Shown: positions 6,390 through 9,541 of the stretch, one piece after another
Layout: every line of letters begins with the position of its first letter
Numbering within the stretch: position 1 is the stretch's first letter
From: Dechloromonas sp.
GTDB taxonomy: Bacteria > Pseudomonadota > Gammaproteobacteria > Burkholderiales > Rhodocyclaceae
NCBI GenBank assembly: GCA_013693915.1
Contig: CP059264.1
Location: forward strand, 1,495,883 to 1,505,423
DNA: 9,541 nt
Reading direction: 5' to 3'
Notes under the pieces: model-generated
What the model was told of the DNA's origin: nothing
Databases searched by the model: none
The model's input: the letters and a program-made list of their open reading frames with translations, nothing else
Translations under genes and position numbers: made by a program

Positions 6390-7643
6390 ATGTCCAAGAT
6401 CCCTTCCCTGCATCCGGTGCTGCAAGGCTGGTTGCTCGATGGTCCGCTGGCGGCGTATGTGTCGGCCTACCTCGAACGATTGGAGCGCGGTCGCTACGCA
6501 TCGAGTACGAGCCGGCGATGTCTGAACGCCGTCGCACACTTCGCTCACTGGATGTCGCTGTGCCGGTTGCTGGTGGCGAGGCTCGACGAGAGCCGCATTG
6601 ATCAGTTTCTCCAGGAGCACCTTCCACACTGTGGATGCAGAGGGCCGGTGACGCGGCATCCGCGCGAGGCACATGCTGCGTTGATGCCCCTGCTGGCCAT
6701 CCTTCGCCAGCGCGGCGTGATCGCTGACTTGCCGACGCCGTCGGGTCCCATCACCGAAGAACTGAGCCGCTACGACGCTCACATGCTCGATACCCGCGGG
6801 CTGGCCAGCGGCACCCGTTCGGTTCGACTGCGGATCATCGAGCGGTTACTGGTGCACAAGTTCGCGGGCCATACTCTGGATCTGCACAAACTGCAGCCGC
6901 AGGACATCCGCCGCTTCGTCGCCGAACAGCTGGAACTACGCAACACGATCAGCAACGCGGTGACCATCAACGCAGCCTTGCGTGGCTATCTGCGTTGGCG
7001 CGCCACCTACGGCGATTCGGTGCAAGCCCTGCTGGGCGTGATCGCTTCGCCCGCCAACTGGACTCATGCGTCGCTGCCACGAGCGCTGCAGTCTAGTGAG
7101 GTCGGCCGCGTCCTGAATCCATTCACCCAAGCGCTGCGTTCGCCCAAGCGTGGCTATGCGATCGTCCGCCTGGCCCTCGATCTGGGCCTGCGCTGTATCG
7201 AGATCAACCGGCTTCAACTGGACGACATCGACTGGCAGCACGGCACGCTCACGCTGAGGCGGACGAAGTCTCGCCGCCAGGATGTGCTGCCGCTGCCCGT
7301 CCCCACAGGCAAGGCGCTGGAGCCTTATCTGCAGCATGAGCGACCGCTGACCAGCAACCGATCCCTGTTCGTGCGTTCCTTGGCGCCGCACGATTCACCG
7401 GTCAGCGTTCATGCCATCCGTCGGGTGATCCGCGACGCCTTCCGCCGTGCCGGTATCGCGCACGGCCGGGCGCACGCCCTGCGCCACACCTTGGCCTGTC
7501 GGCTGGTCAACAGCGGCGTCTCGATCAAGGAAGTCGCCGACGTGCTGCGGCACCGCTCGCTGAACATTTCGCTCATCTACGCGAAGACTGATCACGCTGG
7601 CTTGGTCGAGGTCGCATTGCCTTGGCCCGGGAGTCCAGCATGA
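6390..7643 (+). CDS. ritA: RIT tyrosine recombinase A (first of trio)
   Basis: The 417-aa product is a DNA breaking-rejoining enzyme of the phage-integrase family. An AGGAG at 6379-6383, six bases before ATG 6390, gives a strong ribosome site and fixes the start. The N-terminal half (about 1-230) holds SAM-like core-binding helices, e.g. YVSAYLERLERGRYASSTSR. The catalytic half shows the expected residues: R268 in LDLGLRCIEINRL, a Lys in RRTKSRRQDVLPLP, H362-x-x-R365 in HALRHTLACRL, H388 in VLRHRSLNIS and nucleophile Y397 in LIYAKTD, nine residues after H388 as usual. The set is complete, so the enzyme should be active. The stop overlaps the start of the next gene as ATGA, implying translational coupling. 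The symbol follows RIT family naming by position. Confidence 0.88.
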   Translation: MSKIPSLHPVLQGWLLDGPLAAYVSAYLERLERGRYASSTSRRCLNAVAHFAHWMSLCRLLVARLDESRIDQFLQEHLPHCGCRGPVTRHPREAHAALMPLLAILRQRGVIADLPTPSGPITEELSRYDAHMLDTRGLASGTRSVRLRIIERLLVHKFAGHTLDLHKLQPQDIRRFVAEQLELRNTISNAVTINAALRGYLRWRATYGDSVQALLGVIASPANWTHASLPRALQSSEVGRVLNPFTQALRSPKRGYAIVRLALDLGLRCIEINRLQLDDIDWQHGTLTLRRTKSRRQDVLPLPVPTGKALEPYLQHERPLTSNRSLFVRSLAPHDSPVSVHAIRRVIRDAFRRAGIAHGRAHALRHTLACRLVNSGVSIKEVADVLRHRSLNISLIYAKTDHAGLVEVALPWPGSPA

Positions 7644-8617
7644 GCGCGCGCATATCCCTTCCCGACCGGATCGAGGAGTACCTGGCCGAGCGGCGTCTCC
7701 TCGGGTTCGAGCTTCACTACATGGGTCAAGCGCTCGGCCGGTTCGCGCGCTATGTCAAGGAAGCCGGTCACAGCGGACCGCTTACCGTCGATGTAATGGC
7801 TTCCTGGGCGCGGCAGGCCAAGGGGGTCAAGGTGATCGGGGTACGGCGGCTCGCGCTTTGCGTTTGCTCAGGCCGTTTACGCGCTGGCTGCAGCAGTTCG
7901 AGCCAGCTACCGAGGTGCCCGATGAAGCGACCTTCGGGCCGGTCCCGGGCCGGCTTACCCCACACATCTTCCGCGACGAGGAGATCGGGGCGTTGCTCGA
8001 AGCGGCCGGACGGATCGGGCCACCGCTACGCAGTGCCGTCATGCAGAACTTGTTCGGACTGATCGCCTGTACGGGTCTGCGCATCTCGGAAGCCTTGACC
8101 TTGGTCGACGCCGACGTCGACCTCGATCTCGGCGTGCTGACCGTCCGCTGCAGCAAGTTCGGCAAGTCGCGCCTGGTGCCGCTGCACCCCAGTGTCGTGG
8201 CCGCCTTGTGCACCTACCGCCTTGAACGCACGAAGTACGTGCCGGCCGATCCTGAAGGGCCGTTCTTCATCGCCACCCGTGGCCGCCGGATCGGCCGGGC
8301 GCTCAGTGATCGGCGGGCCCACCGTATCTTCGATCAGCTGCGCCGGGAACTGGGCTGGGTCGCTCGCGGCGGCCACGGTGCGGGCGCGCATCCACGATCT
8401 GCGGCACAGCTTTGCGGTGCGCCGCCTGTTGCGCTGGCATGAGCAGGGCGAGAACGTGCACGAACACATGCTGGCGCTGTCGACCTACATGGGCCATGCC
8501 AAGGTCTCCAACACGTACTGGTACCTCACAGGTACGCCCGAACTCCTGCAAGTGGTGGGCAGGCGCTTCGAGCACTTCGTTGATCCGTACGAAACCGAGG
8601 AGGACGACGATGTTTAA
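7640..8617 (+). pseudogene. ritB: RIT tyrosine recombinase B (second of trio), broken by two frame shifts
   Basis: The gene starts at ATG 7640 (MSARISLPDRIEEYLAERR), overlapping the end of ritA. Frame 1 is good to WARQAKG. At a run of five G (7822-7826) one base seems lost, and sense continues in another frame as QGDRGTAARALRLLRPFTRW and onward. That part includes catalytic R in TGLRISEALTL (codon 8080-8082) and Lys in CSKFGKSRLVPL. Near 8381-8392, in a GCGCGC-like stretch, a second shift (one extra base or two lost) moves to the frame carrying IHDLRHSFAVRRL, YMGHAKVSNTYWYLTG with the likely Tyr nucleophile, and the acidic end YETEEDDDV. With both restored the protein is about 325 aa and has all catalytic residues. 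Either the gene is inactive or the two sites are sequence errors. The last eight bases overlap the next gene. Confidence 0.8.
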
Positions 8618-9541
8618 GCCCAATCCAGGCCAGACGCCCAGCTTCGCAGCCTTGGTGCAGGCCTTCTTCGGCGAGCACCTGCAGCAGCAGCGGGCGATGA
8701 GCCCACGCACAGTGGCCGCGTATCGCGATGCCTTCGTGTTGTTCCTCGACTTCGCGCAGGCGCAACTACGCAAGCAACCCACGGCGATCCGGCTCGAGGA
8801 GATCACGCCGGCGCTGATCCTGGCGTTCCTCGACCACCTCGAGCGCGAGCGGGGCAATACGGTGAGAAGCCGTAACGCCCGGCTCGCGGCGTTGCGGGCG
8901 TTCCTGAAATTTGCCGGTCGGCGCGACGTGAGCGCGCTGCATGCCGTCGAGCAGGCGCTGGGTGTGCCGATGAAGCGTTTCGAGCGGCCGATGCTGGGCT
9001 TCCTGTCACGCGAGGAGATCCTGGCGATCATCGGCCAGCCGGACGCGTCTTGGACGAGCCAGCGCGACCACTTGCTGCTCAGGTTGCTCTACAACACCGG
9101 CGCCCGGGTCTCCGAGATCATCGGCGTAACCCTGGCTGATGTCGTGCTCGACGGTGCGGCCTGTGTGCATCTGCACGGCAAGGGGCGCAAACAGCGCACG
9201 GTGCCGCTGTGGCGATCGACGGTAAGACAGATCAGGGCGTGGCTGCGGTTCAATCCGCAACTGCAACCGAGATCGGCGCTGTTGCCCAACCGCGATGGAC
9301 AGGCGATGACACGTGGCAACGTGACTCAGCGTCTTGCCCTGGCCGTCCAGGCCGCCACCGTAACGCAGCCGCAGCTTGCCAAGCGGAGCATCTCGCCACA
9401 CATCATCCGCCACACGACCGCCATGCACCTCTTGCAGGCCGGCGTCGACATCAGCGTCATTGCGCTTTGGCTGGGACACGAGAGCCCGACGACAACTCAC
9501 CAATACGTCGAGGCTGACCTGGCGATGAAGGAGCGGGCACT
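8610..9541 (+). CDS. ritC: RIT tyrosine recombinase C (third of trio), lacking only its last residues at the window edge
   Basis: ATG 8610 overlaps the TAA of ritB by eight bases (ATGTTTAA), with GAGGAGGACGACG upstream as ribosome site. The frame is open for 310 codons to the right edge. N-terminal core-binding domain: about 10-110 (FFGEHLQQQRAMSPRTVAAY..., NTVRSRNARLAALRAFLKFA). Catalytic domain: R166 in NTGARVSEIIG, K191 in HGKGRKQRTVPLW, H264-x-x-R267 in ISPHIIRHTTAMHLLQAG, H290 in LWLGHESPTTT and nucleophile Y299 in HQYVEADLAMKERA. All active-site residues are present. This copy resembles classical XerC/D-like integrases more than A or B does. RIT C proteins usually end a few dozen residues after this point, so little is missing. 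Confidence 0.9.
   Translation, partial: MFKPNPGQTPSFAALVQAFFGEHLQQQRAMSPRTVAAYRDAFVLFLDFAQAQLRKQPTAIRLEEITPALILAFLDHLERERGNTVRSRNARLAALRAFLKFAGRRDVSALHAVEQALGVPMKRFERPMLGFLSREEILAIIGQPDASWTSQRDHLLLRLLYNTGARVSEIIGVTLADVVLDGAACVHLHGKGRKQRTVPLWRSTVRQIRAWLRFNPQLQPRSALLPNRDGQAMTRGNVTQRLALAVQAATVTQPQLAKRSISPHIIRHTTAMHLLQAGVDISVIALWLGHESPTTTHQYVEADLAMKERA

Larger units (their letters stand above)
6207..9541 (+). mobile_element. RIT (recombinase in trio) element, left part; right end beyond window
   Basis: Three different tyrosine recombinase genes lie in one direction with overlapping ends (ATGA overlap, then an 8-bp overlap). Their sizes and order match the RIT family: about 417, 325 and more than 310 residues. 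RIT elements are known to carry only these three genes between terminal inverted repeats. The left boundary is set here at the repeat cluster starting at 6207, but it could be tens of bases away on either side. No cargo gene is seen inside the part available. Confidence 0.8.

Noticed and set aside
7822..8392. Programmed frameshifting in ritB
   Set aside because: There is no slippery heptamer with a clear downstream structure at either site, two shifts of different type would be needed, and similar breaks occur in unrelated genes of the window.

Overview
GC-rich bacterial DNA, most like a betaproteobacterium. The order Rhodocyclales (Dechloromonas/Accumulibacter type) is a guess from codon use and protein style; no marker gene here proves it.

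Layout, left to right. (1) Positions 1-715, minus strand: the 5' part of an exported protein gene running off the left edge, preceded by a small exported protein gene (301-715) that is readable only across two frame breaks. (2) Positions 862-1039, minus strand: a tRNA-Leu(CAG) gene with its own intrinsic terminator and a consensus sigma70 promoter. The -35 box of that promoter lies inside the first codons of the divergent gene rnr. (3) Positions 1033-3243, plus strand: an intact gene for RNase R, the core housekeeping gene of the window. (4) Positions 3530-5784, minus strand: a surface autotransporter with a signal peptide, seven HAF repeats, a proline-rich hinge and a C-terminal beta-barrel. 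It is interrupted by four single-base losses, all inside the HAF array. (5) Positions 5785-6389: a gene-free stretch whose right half carries a dense cluster of inverted and direct repeats. (6) Position 6390 to the right edge, plus strand: three overlapping, co-directional tyrosine recombinase genes. This is the signature of a RIT (recombinase in trio) mobile element; its right end lies outside the window. The middle recombinase has two frame breaks; the first and third are intact as far as seen.

How the parts relate. tRNA-Leu and rnr form a divergent housekeeping pair sharing 41 bp of intergenic DNA. The autotransporter is an independent surface-protein gene. The RIT element is the accessory part, and its three recombinases are presumably translated from one message through 4-bp and 8-bp gene overlaps.

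The main caution for a reader is that broken frames recur. There are two in the small exported gene, four in the autotransporter and two in RitB, and one base is missing from the tRNA D-loop. Most are single-base losses and several sit in G/C runs. This pattern fits uncorrected long-read consensus errors at least as well as true gene decay or phase variation. I found no convincing undescribed system. The items most worth a second look are the RIT left-end repeat cluster and the frame-break pattern.
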